From Veillonella ratti (GTDB lineage Bacteria; Bacillota; Negativicutes; Veillonellales; Veillonellaceae): a DNA stretch of 64,000 nt. The stretch covers positions 62,001 to 126,000 of the forward strand of contig NZ_RQUX01000002.1 of assembly GCF_003992115.1 (NCBI RefSeq), given 5' to 3'. The notes beneath the pieces are model-generated. The model did no database searches. It was not told the origin of the DNA and was given only the letters and a program-made list of their open reading frames with translations. Position numbers and translations under genes: made by a program. Below, piece after piece: positions 15,767 through 24,524 of this stretch (position 1 is the stretch's first letter; each line of letters opens with the position of its first letter).

Positions 15767-16741
15767 TTATACTTCTCCATCCAATAACGGCAACCAAGCG
15801 CCATAGCCTTCTTTGGCCATATCTTCAGCCTTAATAAAACGCAAGGACTTACTGTTAATACAATAACGAAGACCACCCAAATCTTCTTTGCCATCTGTGA
15901 AAACATGGCCTAAATGGGAATCGCCATGGGCACTGCGCACTTCTACACGAGGACGACCCGGAATCGAAAGATCTTCTTTATATACTACCGAATTTGCCGT
16001 AATAGGCCGCGAGAATGCCGGCCAACCGCAACCGGAATTAAATTTAGCTGCGGATATAAAAAGCGGTTCCCCTGTTACAATATCCACATAAATGCCTTTT
16101 TCAAAAAAGTCATCATATTCACCGGTAAACGGATGTTCCGTCGCACTTTCCTGGGTAATGGCGTACGCATCATCACCGATACGAGCTCTTAAGGCGTCCT
16201 TATCTTCCTTCACATAAGCCGGCAAATCCACCAATGGTTCGGCCGCTTTATATAAAGCCACATGGCAATAGCCGTTCGGATTTTTATCTAAATAATCCTG
16301 ATGATAGAGCTCCGCATCAAAGAATTGTTCCAGCGGCAATACTTCTACGGCAAATTTACCGTCCGGATCAACGGCCTTAAAAAGGCGTTCAACACGGGCT
16401 TTATCCGCTTCATCGGTATAATAGACGCCCGTACGGTACTGAGTGCCTACATCGCCGCCTTGCTTATTCACAGAATAAGGATCGATAATTCTGAGCAAAT
16501 GAAGTAGAATTTCTTCCAAGGAAATAATGTGGCGATCATACTCGAGGCGCACCGTTTCCGCATGACCCGTATCATTATGACATACCTCTTCATACGTCGG
16601 GTTTTCCGTTTTACCGTTCGCATAACCTACGGCAGTCCCCAAAATGCCGGCTACACGTTTAAAATACGCTTCTACACCCCAGAAGCAGCCACCTGCCACA
16701 TAGATTGTTCGTTTATCTGCATAAACACTTTGAATAGCCAT
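15767..16741 (-). CDS. msrAB: Peptide methionine sulfoxide reductase MsrA-MsrB fusion
   Basis: A 324-residue two-domain repair enzyme. MsrA comes first: [11 protein letters not shown] near residue 17 holds its catalytic Cys and reduces the S epimer of Met sulfoxide. MsrB follows from about residue 185: [23 protein letters not shown] and the catalytic Cys in [11 protein letters not shown], acting on the R epimer. The two CxxC pairs that bind zinc in many MsrB proteins are absent. No signal peptide, so cytoplasmic. Fits the oxidative-stress genes nearby (OhrR-like, rubrerythrin, Dps). Confidence 0.96.
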   Translation of the reverse strand: MAIQSVYADKRTIYVAGGCFWGVEAYFKRVAGILGTAVGYANGKTENPTYEEVCHNDTGHAETVRLEYDRHIISLEEILLHLLRIIDPYSVNKQGGDVGTQYRTGVYYTDEADKARVERLFKAVDPDGKFAVEVLPLEQFFDAELYHQDYLDKNPNGYCHVALYKAAEPLVDLPAYVKEDKDALRARIGDDAYAITQESATEHPFTGEYDDFFEKGIYVDIVTGEPLFISAAKFNSGCGWPAFSRPITANSVVYKEDLSIPGRPRVEVRSAHGDSHLGHVFTDGKEDLGGLRYCINSKSLRFIKAEDMAKEGYGAWLPLLDGEV

Positions 16742-16877
16742 AAATTGACCTCACTTTCTCTTTTAACTCTCTTTTATCTCTCATTTCATCTCATATAATG
16801 CTCTGATTAACATCATATTACATCATATTGATAACACTATACCATTAAATCGAAAATATTGAAAGTCTAAATGTATA

Positions 16878-18080
16878 TTAGAAGGCATCAGCCGCTTTAA
16901 CACGGCGTTGATACACTTGGTACGCCACGAACATCAAGAGCACGCCGGTTACTAAGAATACATACTGAATCCCAAAAAATGTGGTTACACCACTCGCAAA
17001 TAGCGGTCCCACCATGCAACCGAACTGGTTGGCCGTCGTGGCCATACCGAATACACGACCGCGAAATGCCGGTTCTGTATAATGAGCTAACGCCGCACTC
17101 AACAACGGGTTGACCCCTACGATGAAACAGCCTACCAAAATCTGCAAGCTGCCGAACCAAGTAATGCCAAACGGCATACTTTGTAAAAACAAGAATATAC
17201 CGGTACCGCAAAGGGCATAAAATACGGCTTTAAAATAGCCCTTACGCTGCCCGAAAGCGGCCCAAATATTGGTTGTTACCGCACCGGCCAAACCGCCGAC
17301 ACTCAAGATTGTACCGGCCAAGAGAGCGGCCCCTTCCATCGTACCTTGCAGCTGTCCTACATAGAGCGCCAAAATAGGCTGCAGCATTAAGATAGCGGCC
17401 TGCATAATGAAATACAACCATAATAAATCCGTCAATACTTTACGGTCTTTAACAAAATTCCAATCTTCTCGGAACGAAGTCGTTTCAACTGGCTGCGCAT
17501 CGCCCATATGCGGTTCTTTTACAAAGAAGAATACCACTGCACTGGCCACGAATAAAACGCCACCGGCAATGAAAAATACAGGCCTCATGCCCACAACCGC
17601 TTCAATCAAACCGCCAAGAAGCGGCCCGATAACGTTACCTACGATTAAACCGGTCTGAAAAATCCCCAGCGCCGTACCGGTTTTTTCTTTCGGCACACTG
17701 AGGGATACCATGGTCATCGCCGCCGGCATAAAGCCGTTGGCAAAGCCCATCAAAGCTCGTGTCGCAAATAATTGCCACGCATCTTGTACAAAACCCGTTA
17801 AAATATAGGAAATACCGATTAAAATACCGGCACGAATGGCCATGAGCTTCTTACCCTTCGTATCCGCCATGCGCCCCCAAATCGGAGCCATGACGCCGGC
17901 TACAAAAAACGTAATGGAAAAGACAACGCCGGACCAAATAGCCACGCTATCGTGGCCCACACCTAATTCTAACAAATATACCGGCAAAAACGGTATCAAC
18001 ATCGTGTAACATATGGATAAACCCGTCATACAGCCGGTTAACAGCCATACATTGCGCATTCCGCCTCTCGCATCTGCCAT
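16878..18080 (-). CDS. MFS multidrug-type efflux transporter (MdtG-like)
   Basis: A 400-residue major facilitator with twelve hydrophobic segments. Motif A between helices 2 and 3 reads PIWGRMADTKGKK, and the drug-exporter motif C region reads GLIVGNVIGPLLGG. It resembles the MdtG/YkuC-like drug/proton antiporters. I start at the ATG at 18080, behind GAAAGGAAT. It lies downstream of an OhrR-like MarR gene in the same direction, but an imperfect hairpin lies between. Substrate unknown. Confidence 0.85.
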   Translation of the reverse strand: MADARGGMRNVWLLTGCMTGLSICYTMLIPFLPVYLLELGVGHDSVAIWSGVVFSITFFVAGVMAPIWGRMADTKGKKLMAIRAGILIGISYILTGFVQDAWQLFATRALMGFANGFMPAAMTMVSLSVPKEKTGTALGIFQTGLIVGNVIGPLLGGLIEAVVGMRPVFFIAGGVLFVASAVVFFFVKEPHMGDAQPVETTSFREDWNFVKDRKVLTDLLWLYFIMQAAILMLQPILALYVGQLQGTMEGAALLAGTILSVGGLAGAVTTNIWAAFGQRKGYFKAVFYALCGTGIFLFLQSMPFGITWFGSLQILVGCFIVGVNPLLSAALAHYTEPAFRGRVFGMATTANQFGCMVGPLFASGVTTFFGIQYVFLVTGVLLMFVAYQVYQRRVKAADAF

Positions 18081-18182
18081 ATGATTCCTTCTTTCTTCAA
18101 AATTTGCCCTTCGGCAATTCATTTCACAATTTTAAGGCAACATTTGTTGTCACATACTTATAATTTGATTCAAACAAAGCAA

Positions 18183-18208
18183 AGCTCCTTGATCATACTC
18201 AAGGAGCT
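18183..18208 (-). terminator. Hairpin between the OhrR-like gene and the MFS gene
   Basis: A perfect ten-base stem AGCTCCTTGA/TCAAGGAGCT with a six-base loop. The minus-strand tail TTTGCTTTG is only a weak U tract, so termination is probably partial. Confidence 0.55.
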
Positions 18209-18226
18209 CACACTAAATAGCTACAA

Positions 18227-18682
18227 TTATACTTTTTGTTCCCGTCCGGTTAGCTGCGCAATCAATTTGTACAACAGTTTATACATGGTAGTGAATTCTT
18301 CATCCGTCAGGTTTACCACCTGCGCCATCGCCTTCGGCACATGGGCTACCCGCTGTTGCAATTCGCGGCCTTCATCCGTAATGGAAATAATGACGGTTCG
18401 TTCATCTTCTTTGGAGCGCGTCCGTGTTAAAAAGCCTTTAGTTTCCATTTTACGCAGTAAGGGCGTAAGCGTTCCCGAATCGAGATATAAATACTCGCCC
18501 AAGGACTTTACATTCAAATGGCTGTGTTCCCACAAAACCATCATCACAATATATTGCGTATATGTTAAATTTAAAGGTTCCAATAACGGCTGATAAGCTC
18601 TTACAATCTCCTTCGCACAGGCGTACAAGGGAAAACACAACTGATTCTTTAGAGCCAGTTCCTCTATATTTGTATCTATCAA
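18227..18682 (-). CDS. MarR-family regulator, OhrR-like (peroxide-sensing type)
   Basis: A 151-residue winged-helix regulator. The N-terminal LKNQLCFPLYACAKEI matches OhrR, whose single Cys at this position is oxidised by organic hydroperoxides. The wing and recognition region is GEYLYLDSGTLTPLLRKMETKGFLTR, with DERTV in the wing. There is no ohr peroxidase gene beside it. It probably controls itself and perhaps the MFS exporter downstream. OhrR identity rests on the Cys motif. Confidence 0.8.
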   Translation of the reverse strand: MIDTNIEELALKNQLCFPLYACAKEIVRAYQPLLEPLNLTYTQYIVMMVLWEHSHLNVKSLGEYLYLDSGTLTPLLRKMETKGFLTRTRSKEDERTVIISITDEGRELQQRVAHVPKAMAQVVNLTDEEFTTMYKLLYKLIAQLTGREQKV

Positions 18683-18712
18683 GGTTTTTCTCCTTATCTC
18701 AATTAATTAGTT

Positions 18713-18734
18713 CACAATATAATTCTATACAATG
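18713..18734. promoter_or_regulatory. Possible OhrR operator upstream of its own gene
   Basis: An AT-rich imperfect repeat in which ACAATATAATT is followed by CTATACAAT, about 30 bp upstream of the OhrR-like start. It is similar in kind to OhrR sites built on TACAATT-AATTGTA. Weak match. The rest of 18735-18839 shows no gene. Confidence 0.3.
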
Positions 18735-18839
18735 CGACTACCCCTGTCAAGGTGAGTGCCTCGGCTCAAGAGAGTAACCTGCTCATCTTCCAAACGTTTA
18801 GTGCCACGCCCCCATGCATCCGGCTGTGTCAAAAAGAAA

Positions 18840-18909
18840 AACACCTTTTAGCATCAGCCCGCACTTTTACCATAAAAAGTAAATGCAGATTGTACCACTC
18901 AAAGGTGTT
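18840..18909 (-). terminator. Terminator-like long hairpin after the Rrf2 gene
   Basis: AACACCTTT (18840-18848) pairs with AAAGGTGTT (18901-18909). Inside is a second stem built on ACTTTTA/TAAAAAGT. On the minus strand the outer stem is followed by TTCTTTTT. Confidence 0.6.
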
Positions 18910-18990
18910 CTATAACTTCAAACGTTCTTTTGGTATACTGTATCGCTATTTACTTTTTACTACAGTACCGTCCGTTACAATTGTCTTCAA

Positions 18991-19518
18991 TTAGGCCGGT
19001 GTACTCTTACCGGTTACGTCAGCGGAAGTATCGTCAGTGGCTGTCTCATCAGCAGTTTTGCCTTCCGCCGAGTGAGCCTCTTCATCATCTTCGGAATCAT
19101 CAGATACATCAAACTTTTTGTCCAACACATCCTGCAATGTTAATTTTTCCATATATTCTTTGAATTGAGCCTGCATATGTTCCCATAAAGGCAAGGTCAT
19201 GCAAGTTTTGCTGCGTGGGCACTGGTTTACTTCATCTTCCAAGCAAGCTACGAGAGCAATAGAATCTTCCGCAGCGCGCAAAATATCATATACCGTGTAA
19301 TCTTTCGGCTCCATCGACAAGCGATAACCGCCGTATTTGCCACGTACACTCTTTACATAACCGGCCGCACTCAAGCGTGCTACAATGCCTTCTAAATATT
19401 TATCGGAAATACGCTGACGTTCCGCAATTTCGCGGATAGACACGTTCTTCTTAGTACCATGTTCTGCAAGGTCAACTAATACGCGCAAAGCATAACGACC
19501 CTTAGTTGAAATTTTCAT
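18991..19518 (-). CDS. Rrf2-family transcriptional regulator (IscR/CymR-like) with acidic tail
   Basis: A 175-residue Rrf2 protein. The N-terminal winged helix begins MKISTKGRYALRVLVDLA, with the recognition segment ISDKYLEGIVARLSAAGYV and the RGKYGGYRL wing. Three cysteines (VACLEDEVNQCPRSKTC, about residues 90-106) sit where IscR binds its Fe-S cluster, so cluster binding is plausible. About 40 extra C-terminal residues are Asp/Glu/Thr-rich, unlike the typical 140-150 residue family. No iscSU or cysteine-synthesis genes adjoin, so the regulon is unknown. Confidence 0.85.
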   Translation of the reverse strand: MKISTKGRYALRVLVDLAEHGTKKNVSIREIAERQRISDKYLEGIVARLSAAGYVKSVRGKYGGYRLSMEPKDYTVYDILRAAEDSIALVACLEDEVNQCPRSKTCMTLPLWEHMQAQFKEYMEKLTLQDVLDKKFDVSDDSEDDEEAHSAEGKTADETATDDTSADVTGKSTPA

Positions 19519-19576
19519 AGTTCATATACCTCTTTCACAGTAGGAATTACTAAATTCATTATATCACAAGATTTAT

Positions 19577-19605
19577 CCCCTATCAAAGAGGGGAATTAAA
19601 ATTCC
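19577..19605. promoter_or_regulatory. Paired inverted repeats upstream of the Rrf2 gene
   Basis: CCCCT-ATCAAAG-AGGGG (19577-19593) is followed, sharing GG, by GGAATT-AA-AATTCC (19592-19605). These could be operators for the Rrf2 protein itself or part of the shared control region with the purine permease. Confidence 0.4.
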
Positions 19606-19621
19606 TCGCCACATTTCTTTG

Positions 19622-19750
19622 ATTTACTTCCTACTTTTTTGAATTACCTTGCTAATTATCGCTATTTATCTTGCTAATTACGTCTATTTACTTTGTGAAT
19701 TTTCTCTATTTACCTCTCTACTTTTCTGATTTACCATGATACAATAGGGG
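19622..19750 (+). repeat. Array of six degenerate 20-22 bp direct repeats upstream of the purine permease
   Basis: An ATTTAC-like box (AATTAC or ATTTAT in two copies) recurs at 19622, 19642, 19664, 19686, 19708 and 19729, that is every 20, 22, 22, 22 and 21 bp. Copies 2-4 also share a gAATTa block in mid-unit, and copies 1 and 5 share CTACTTTT. The period is two helical turns, so all boxes face the same side of the DNA. The array ends about 40 bp upstream of the permease start, next to -10-like TACAAT (19740) and TATAAT (19757). Confidence 0.65.
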
Positions 19751-19786
19751 TGAATTTATAATTCTAAAACATATAGGAGGTCACAT

Positions 19787-21154
19787 ATGTTAGAAAAACT
19801 GTTTGCGCTCAGCGAGCGTAAGACAACGGTGAAAGGTGAAATTATCGCCGGCTTAACCACCTTTATCACCATGGCGTATATTCTTTTCTTGGCGCCGAAC
19901 CTACTCAGCATCGCCGGCATGGATAAAGACGCAGTCCTCATCGCCACAGCCTTAGGCGGCGGTATCGTAACGATTGCCATGGGGCTCCTCGTTAACTATC
20001 CAATCTGCTTGGCACCGGGCGTAGGCCTACTCGCCTTTTATACCTTTACCGTCGTACTCGGTATGGGCGTCGCTTGGCAAACCGCATTGGGGGCCGTATT
20101 TATTTCCGGTATTGTTTTCCTCATTTTGACCCTCACTACGGTGCGTCAACACATTGTTGAAGGCATTCCGGCGTCTATGAAAATTGCCATTACCGTCGGT
20201 ATCGGTCTTTTCATCACCATTATCGGTTTGAAATTATCCGGTCTCATGGCCATTACCTTATCCTTGTCGCCGGACAGCTTGGCCCAAGTGATTGCCACCA
20301 AAGGCCATTCCACACCGGGTTCTTCGGAAACCATCCTCACCTTAGGTAACCTCATGGATCCACAAGTAGCGTTGGCCCTCTTCGGTCTCGTTTTCACAGC
20401 CCTCTTGATGGCCCGCAACGTACAAGGCTCCTTCATTATCGGCGCCGTTGTTACCAGTATCTTAGCGTATGCAACCGGTAATGCCCAGTTACCTGAAAAC
20501 TTCTCCATTATCGCTGTGCCTGATTTCAGCAAAGCCGCTTTCTTCCAATTAGATATCGGCAGCGCCATGAGTATGGGCCTCGTAACCATTATCTTCTCGT
20601 TCACCTTCGTTGAATTATTCGACTCCATGGGTACCTTAATCGGGACAGCCACTAAAGCAGGCATCGCTAATCCTAAAGAAGGTAAATTCCCGGGACTTGG
20701 CAAAGCCATGACCGTCGATGCCGTCGGCGTAAGCTTCGGTGCTCTCTTAGGGGCCAGCACCATTACCGCTTTCGTAGAAAGTGCGGCCGGTGTCGGTGCC
20801 GGTGGTCGTACCGGTCTAACCGCCGTTACTTGCGGTATCTTGTTCCTCTTGGCATTGCTCTTTGCGCCATTAATCACCCTCGTGCCTAACTGTGCGACAG
20901 CGCCAATCTTAATCTTAGTTGGTGCCTTGATGATGGAACCGATTCGCGACATCGATTTCTCCGATTGGACAGAAGCCTTCCCGGCTTTCATGGTAATCGC
21001 TTTGATGCCGTTCACTTACAGCATCGCTAACGGCGTATCCGCCGGTCTTATCATGTACCCACTTCTTAAAATCGTTGCCGGCCGTACCAAAGAAGTTCAC
21101 TGGATTATGTATCCGTTGGCCATCATCGTATTGATTCGTTACATTTGGTATTAA
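19787..21154 (+). CDS. NCS2 purine permease (AzgA/PbuG-like, guanine/hypoxanthine)
   Basis: A 455-residue permease with about 12-14 membrane segments, of the AzgA branch of the NCS2 family. It imports hypoxanthine, guanine or adenine with protons. The start matches the branch (FALSERKTTVKGEIIAGLTT), followed by TMAYILFLAP, and the substrate-binding block LFDSMGTLIGTATKAG and ESAAGVGAGGRTGLTAV are present. The first re-entrant block reads LAPGVGLLAFY, where PbuG-type proteins usually have APGMGLNAFF. RBS TAGGAGG. Monocistronic, with a strong terminator. The upstream repeat array suggests unusual control. Confidence 0.9.
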   Translation: MLEKLFALSERKTTVKGEIIAGLTTFITMAYILFLAPNLLSIAGMDKDAVLIATALGGGIVTIAMGLLVNYPICLAPGVGLLAFYTFTVVLGMGVAWQTALGAVFISGIVFLILTLTTVRQHIVEGIPASMKIAITVGIGLFITIIGLKLSGLMAITLSLSPDSLAQVIATKGHSTPGSSETILTLGNLMDPQVALALFGLVFTALLMARNVQGSFIIGAVVTSILAYATGNAQLPENFSIIAVPDFSKAAFFQLDIGSAMSMGLVTIIFSFTFVELFDSMGTLIGTATKAGIANPKEGKFPGLGKAMTVDAVGVSFGALLGASTITAFVESAAGVGAGGRTGLTAVTCGILFLLALLFAPLITLVPNCATAPILILVGALMMEPIRDIDFSDWTEAFPAFMVIALMPFTYSIANGVSAGLIMYPLLKIVAGRTKEVHWIMYPLAIIVLIRYIWY

Positions 21155-21223
21155 TACGAGGATTATTGTGAAAAATCTGAAAAGATTTCACTTTAAGCCC
21201 TGAGCCCAAAAACTTAAATAAAG

Positions 21224-21299
21224 AAAAAAGACTTATCTCCGCTGTTTGCAATAATGCTTAATCACTAAGTTGCTTACAGCTTCGAGATAAGTCTTTTTT
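21224..21299. terminator. Terminator of the purine permease gene, possibly bidirectional
   Basis: A perfect 16-base stem, AAAAAAGACTTATCTC (21224-21239) with GAGATAAGTCTTTTTT (21284-21299). The 44-base loop closes further through GCTGT/ACAGC. T runs occur on both strands. The gap to the EIIC gene holds nothing else visible. Confidence 0.85.
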
Positions 21300-21418
21300 A
21301 TTAGAGCAAATATCGTTAAATTCAAATGCTTACTTCAGGGTGGACAAAAAGTGTGGGTAAAAGTAATGATAAAACCAGATACTTACTGCACTAATTGAAT
21401 ATTAAAATTAACTTTCAT

Positions 21419-22660
21419 TTATTCCTCTATCATCGTTACCTCTGAATACTTAATATCTTTAAATCCAACTATCAAAGTCAGCACAAAACTCAGCCCAAAG
21501 GCAATCCCTAAAGCTGTCAAATACCACATAAAAGATGGTCCCATGAATACCGGTAACGTAGTAACCGCCGGAATGGCAAAGGAAGGGGCACTTACTTTGA
21601 AAAAGCCTGCCAAGGCACCGCCTAAACCACCGGCCACACAGGCACAAACCATAGGTCGTTTCAAACGCAAAGTAACCCCGAATACAGCCGGTTCCGTAAC
21701 CCCGAGCAAAGCAATAAGCCCCGCGGAAAAGGCTTCCGTCTTAAATACCTTATTTTTACTGCGCACCGCTACCGCCAGGGCAGCGCCCGCCTGAGCGAAC
21801 ATGGCCGTACCGAATAAAGGCATTAAGGTATCAAAACCGTATACGGCCACATTGTTAATAGCAATCGGGAAAAAGCCCCATTGGAGCCCCAACATGCCGA
21901 TAAACGGTTGCACCGTGCCCACAATAAGGCCGGCTATCAACGGACTGAGGCCGTAAACTAATTCATAACCGCCGCCCAATAAAGCACCAAGCCAGGTACC
22001 GATAGGTCCTAAAATAACTAAGGTAAACGGTGTCATCACGATAATACAAAGGGGTGGCGTAAATAACCCGCGCACCGCTTCAGGGAAAATCTTTTTACCC
22101 AACTTTTCTACATATTGCAAACAATATACGGCCAATAAAATTGGAATCACCGACGAGGGATACATAACCTGCCCCATGGGCCAGCCAAATAAATCAGGAC
22201 CTTGCCAACCACCGGCACCACCTACATGACCGAACATCGTTGCCACGGCACTACCATCGCCGGATTGTCCCATAGTCGCCGCCAAGCTTTGCACCAATGC
22301 TTCTACCGACTCCATACCGCCCGCTCCGGGTGCTTTCATGAGCTGTGTCACATCCGGATACACCAACACACACGCCAGTAACATGGCCGTAAAGGGATCT
22401 GTATTAAACCGCTTCGCCGCCGTGTAAGCAAGAAAAACCGGTATAAAGTAGAAGAACGCATCGCTCATAGCGTTCAAGATTACATACGTACTCGAACCTT
22501 CCGGTACCAAGTGATTTACAGTGAGAAGAATGAAGATACCTTTTAAAATACCAGTCGATACCAGTAAGGCAATAATCGGTAAAAACAGGGCTGATAGTAG
22601 ATCTATCGCCCCGTCGGCAAAGCTTTTAAGTCGCATATATAGTGAAGTCGTGGCAGACAT
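21419..22660 (-). CDS. Orphan PTS EIIC component (glucose/beta-glucoside superfamily)
   Basis: A 413-residue membrane protein resembling the EIIC domain of beta-glucoside/sucrose/trehalose PTS permeases. It has about ten helices, the GITEP-type motif as LLGVTEPAVFGVTLRLKRP near residue 315 and FIGMLGLQWGFFPI. No EIIB cysteine domain precedes it and no EIIA follows, and no PTS or sugar-hydrolase gene adjoins. It is alone on the minus strand, so transport would need partner domains elsewhere or it acts outside the classic PTS. A long glycine-rich loop sits near residue 140. Confidence 0.85.
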   Translation of the reverse strand: MSATTSLYMRLKSFADGAIDLLSALFLPIIALLVSTGILKGIFILLTVNHLVPEGSSTYVILNAMSDAFFYFIPVFLAYTAAKRFNTDPFTAMLLACVLVYPDVTQLMKAPGAGGMESVEALVQSLAATMGQSGDGSAVATMFGHVGGAGGWQGPDLFGWPMGQVMYPSSVIPILLAVYCLQYVEKLGKKIFPEAVRGLFTPPLCIIVMTPFTLVILGPIGTWLGALLGGGYELVYGLSPLIAGLIVGTVQPFIGMLGLQWGFFPIAINNVAVYGFDTLMPLFGTAMFAQAGAALAVAVRSKNKVFKTEAFSAGLIALLGVTEPAVFGVTLRLKRPMVCACVAGGLGGALAGFFKVSAPSFAIPAVTTLPVFMGPSFMWYLTALGIAFGLSFVLTLIVGFKDIKYSEVTMIEE

Positions 22661-22736
22661 GAAATACTCCTTTAGATTGAATCTTTAAATATATTTATTG
22701 ATTATGTATATCAATTTAAACCAATATAAGTATAAC

Positions 22737-22772
22737 AAAAGAGAGCCCTCTCGACAATTTCGAGGGGGCTCT
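22737..22772 (-). terminator. Terminator of the restriction-modification genes
   Basis: AGAGCCCTCTCG (22742-22753) pairs with CGAGGGGGCTCT (22761-22772) with one G-T pair, followed on the minus strand by TTTT. Confidence 0.8.
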
Positions 22773-22784
22773 AAGGTCTACCTA

Positions 22785-23534
22785 TTATTTTCTAAATACG
22801 AACAAATATTCATGGGCAATCAATAAGAAATTATATTTTACACTATTTGTTTTCCAATACCCCGTCGCCCTACAATTATGTTGCTCTTTAATGATTAATT
22901 CTTTTAAAGTAAAGCCGGCGTCTTGGAATATTTTCATAACGTCAAACGACATAGGCTGCATACAGCCTTTTTGTCGCGTATCTCCCATGAGGATTGCACA
23001 AAACTTATCTTTCTTTAAAACGCGGTAACATTCATTGACAACCGGTTTCATTGCTTCTAAAAAGTCTTTAATTTTAAGTTGTGATAAATCTTCCGGAATA
23101 CCATCACTATACTTAATAATATTAGCGTATGGAGGATGCGTACAAATCAAATCAATACTTTCATCCGCAACAAAATCAAGATTTCTGGCATCGCCTTTAC
23201 GCACCACAACTGTACCATCAGCGCCATCATGTTCAAAATCTATTTTTTCTTCACAACGTGCTAACGCTACATCATTACAATCAACCCCAATAATATTACG
23301 ATTTAATAACTTAGCTTCAACTAAAGTTGTGCCCCCACCGGCAAATTGATCCAATACTAAATCACCGGGTTGAGAGTATCTTAACAAAATATTTCTCGGA
23401 ATATATGGTGACCAATTGCCACGCCACTTCGCATCATGGGTAGCCCAATCCCCCCTTTTTGGAAAAGACCAATGAGTTGTCATCTCCAATTCAAAATCTT
23501 CAGGTTCCCATTTTTTAATTTTCTTTACAGCCAT
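22785..23534 (-). CDS. DNA methyltransferase (N6-adenine/N4-cytosine type) of the DpnII-like system
   Basis: A 249-residue SAM-dependent DNA methylase. SAM motif I is LDQFAGGGTTLVEAKLL near residue 57 and the catalytic motif IV is ICTHPPYANIIKYSDG near residue 130. So the order is I then IV, unlike S. pneumoniae DpnA, where the catalytic motif precedes the SAM motif. As the last gene behind the restriction enzyme (19 bp) it probably plays the DpnA role of second protective methylase, but with a different motif order. Local base use is clearly more AT-rich than the arg or nar genes. Confidence 0.85.
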   Translation of the reverse strand: MAVKKIKKWEPEDFELEMTTHWSFPKRGDWATHDAKWRGNWSPYIPRNILLRYSQPGDLVLDQFAGGGTTLVEAKLLNRNIIGVDCNDVALARCEEKIDFEHDGADGTVVVRKGDARNLDFVADESIDLICTHPPYANIIKYSDGIPEDLSQLKIKDFLEAMKPVVNECYRVLKKDKFCAILMGDTRQKGCMQPMSFDVMKIFQDAGFTLKELIIKEQHNCRATGYWKTNSVKYNFLLIAHEYLFVFRK

Positions 23535-23553
23535 AACTTACAAATACACTTCC

Positions 23554-24414
23554 TCATTTTATAACTTTTGAAATAATATCATTTTCCAAATCTTTTATAT
23601 TATAAATATGGTCCATTATGTCAAAAGTTTCTTCTAAATTATGTCTGGCACTGTTCCAGCCTTTACCATCAGTAAACCAAACAAAAGAAAATCCATCAAT
23701 CGTATTCAACTCCATCGCCAATGTCTTATAGCTACGAGCTGTTTCATTCAACTTACTACCACCACCGGCATAGAAATTAGTTTCAATACCATATACCATA
23801 GCCTCGGTCTTTATAACAAAATCAAATCGTTTTTCACTGCGCCCTCTATCAGAAATCGCAGATAAATCAATTCCCCAATTTCGAGTGATATCACGAATAT
23901 ACATTTCCTTGAAGTAGCTTACATTACGCTCAAAACCAGCTTTTTTAATATATGATTCTACTAAATCCTCCATCAAATGACCACCACGATTTTTACGTCC
24001 GTTTGAGTCTAAGCCGGTTTCTACGCCGGTTGCATAATCAATGAGATTACTGATAATATGATTAGCCATTAAATCAAACAAGCCTGTTTTTCTCATGAAC
24101 ATTTTATACGCATCAGCTGAGTAGTTCATCTTTTTAAAATTGAATAAAAACTCCCCATCATCATCTATTGCATAGATTTCGTTTGCTCTAACAGCCAATA
24201 GAAGTGGGATGCATTTGAGAACTTCCGGGTATTTAGCTACTAGACCTTCAAACTCAGACTCGATATTTTTTGAGCCAATTAGAGAGTTTAAAATATTTAG
24301 TTCAATCCTAATTTTATCAATATTACCATATATTTTTTCAAAATTTATGTAGTACTGATAATTAGCAATACTGTCCTTAAATTCTGCTAGCCAATTAATA
24401 AAATCACGTTTCAT
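23554..24414 (-). CDS. Type II restriction endonuclease, DpnII family (GATC)
   Basis: A 286-residue enzyme matching the DpnII/MboI family, which cuts unmethylated GATC. Diagnostic blocks are KNRGGHLMEDLVESYIKKAGF near residue 143 and the nuclease core FDFVIKTEAMVYGIETNFYAGGG followed by SKLNETARSYK, with the D...ExN metal ligands. Start at the ATG at 24414 behind GGGAGG. It is placed between the Dam-like methylase (upstream) and the second methylase (downstream), so methylation would come first. GATC specificity is inferred from the family and from the Dam-like partner. Confidence 0.92.
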   Translation of the reverse strand: MKRDFINWLAEFKDSIANYQYYINFEKIYGNIDKIRIELNILNSLIGSKNIESEFEGLVAKYPEVLKCIPLLLAVRANEIYAIDDDGEFLFNFKKMNYSADAYKMFMRKTGLFDLMANHIISNLIDYATGVETGLDSNGRKNRGGHLMEDLVESYIKKAGFERNVSYFKEMYIRDITRNWGIDLSAISDRGRSEKRFDFVIKTEAMVYGIETNFYAGGGSKLNETARSYKTLAMELNTIDGFSFVWFTDGKGWNSARHNLEETFDIMDHIYNIKDLENDIISKVIK

Positions 24415-24524
24415 GATACTATCCTCCCTATACACTATTCCTAATACAATAAATACCTAAAAATAAATTAACAGCAAATAGCTATTAATGAATGCCCCTA
24501 AATTTAATTTTGCTTTCAAAATTA

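Noticed and set aside
18080-18227. OhrR-like gene and MFS exporter as one certain operon
   Set aside because: A hairpin with a weak T tract lies between them, so cotranscription is only possible, not shown.
18752-18994. 80-residue plus-strand open frame between the OhrR-like and Rrf2 genes
   Set aside because: No ribosome site; it covers the long terminator hairpin of the Rrf2 gene.
19622-19750. CRISPR array
   Set aside because: Unit length is only 20-22 bp with degenerate repeats and no spacers or cas genes.
20146-21015. 289-residue minus-strand open frame
   Set aside because: It is antisense to the purine permease, with a low-complexity Lys/Ala/Pro composition typical of shadow frames.
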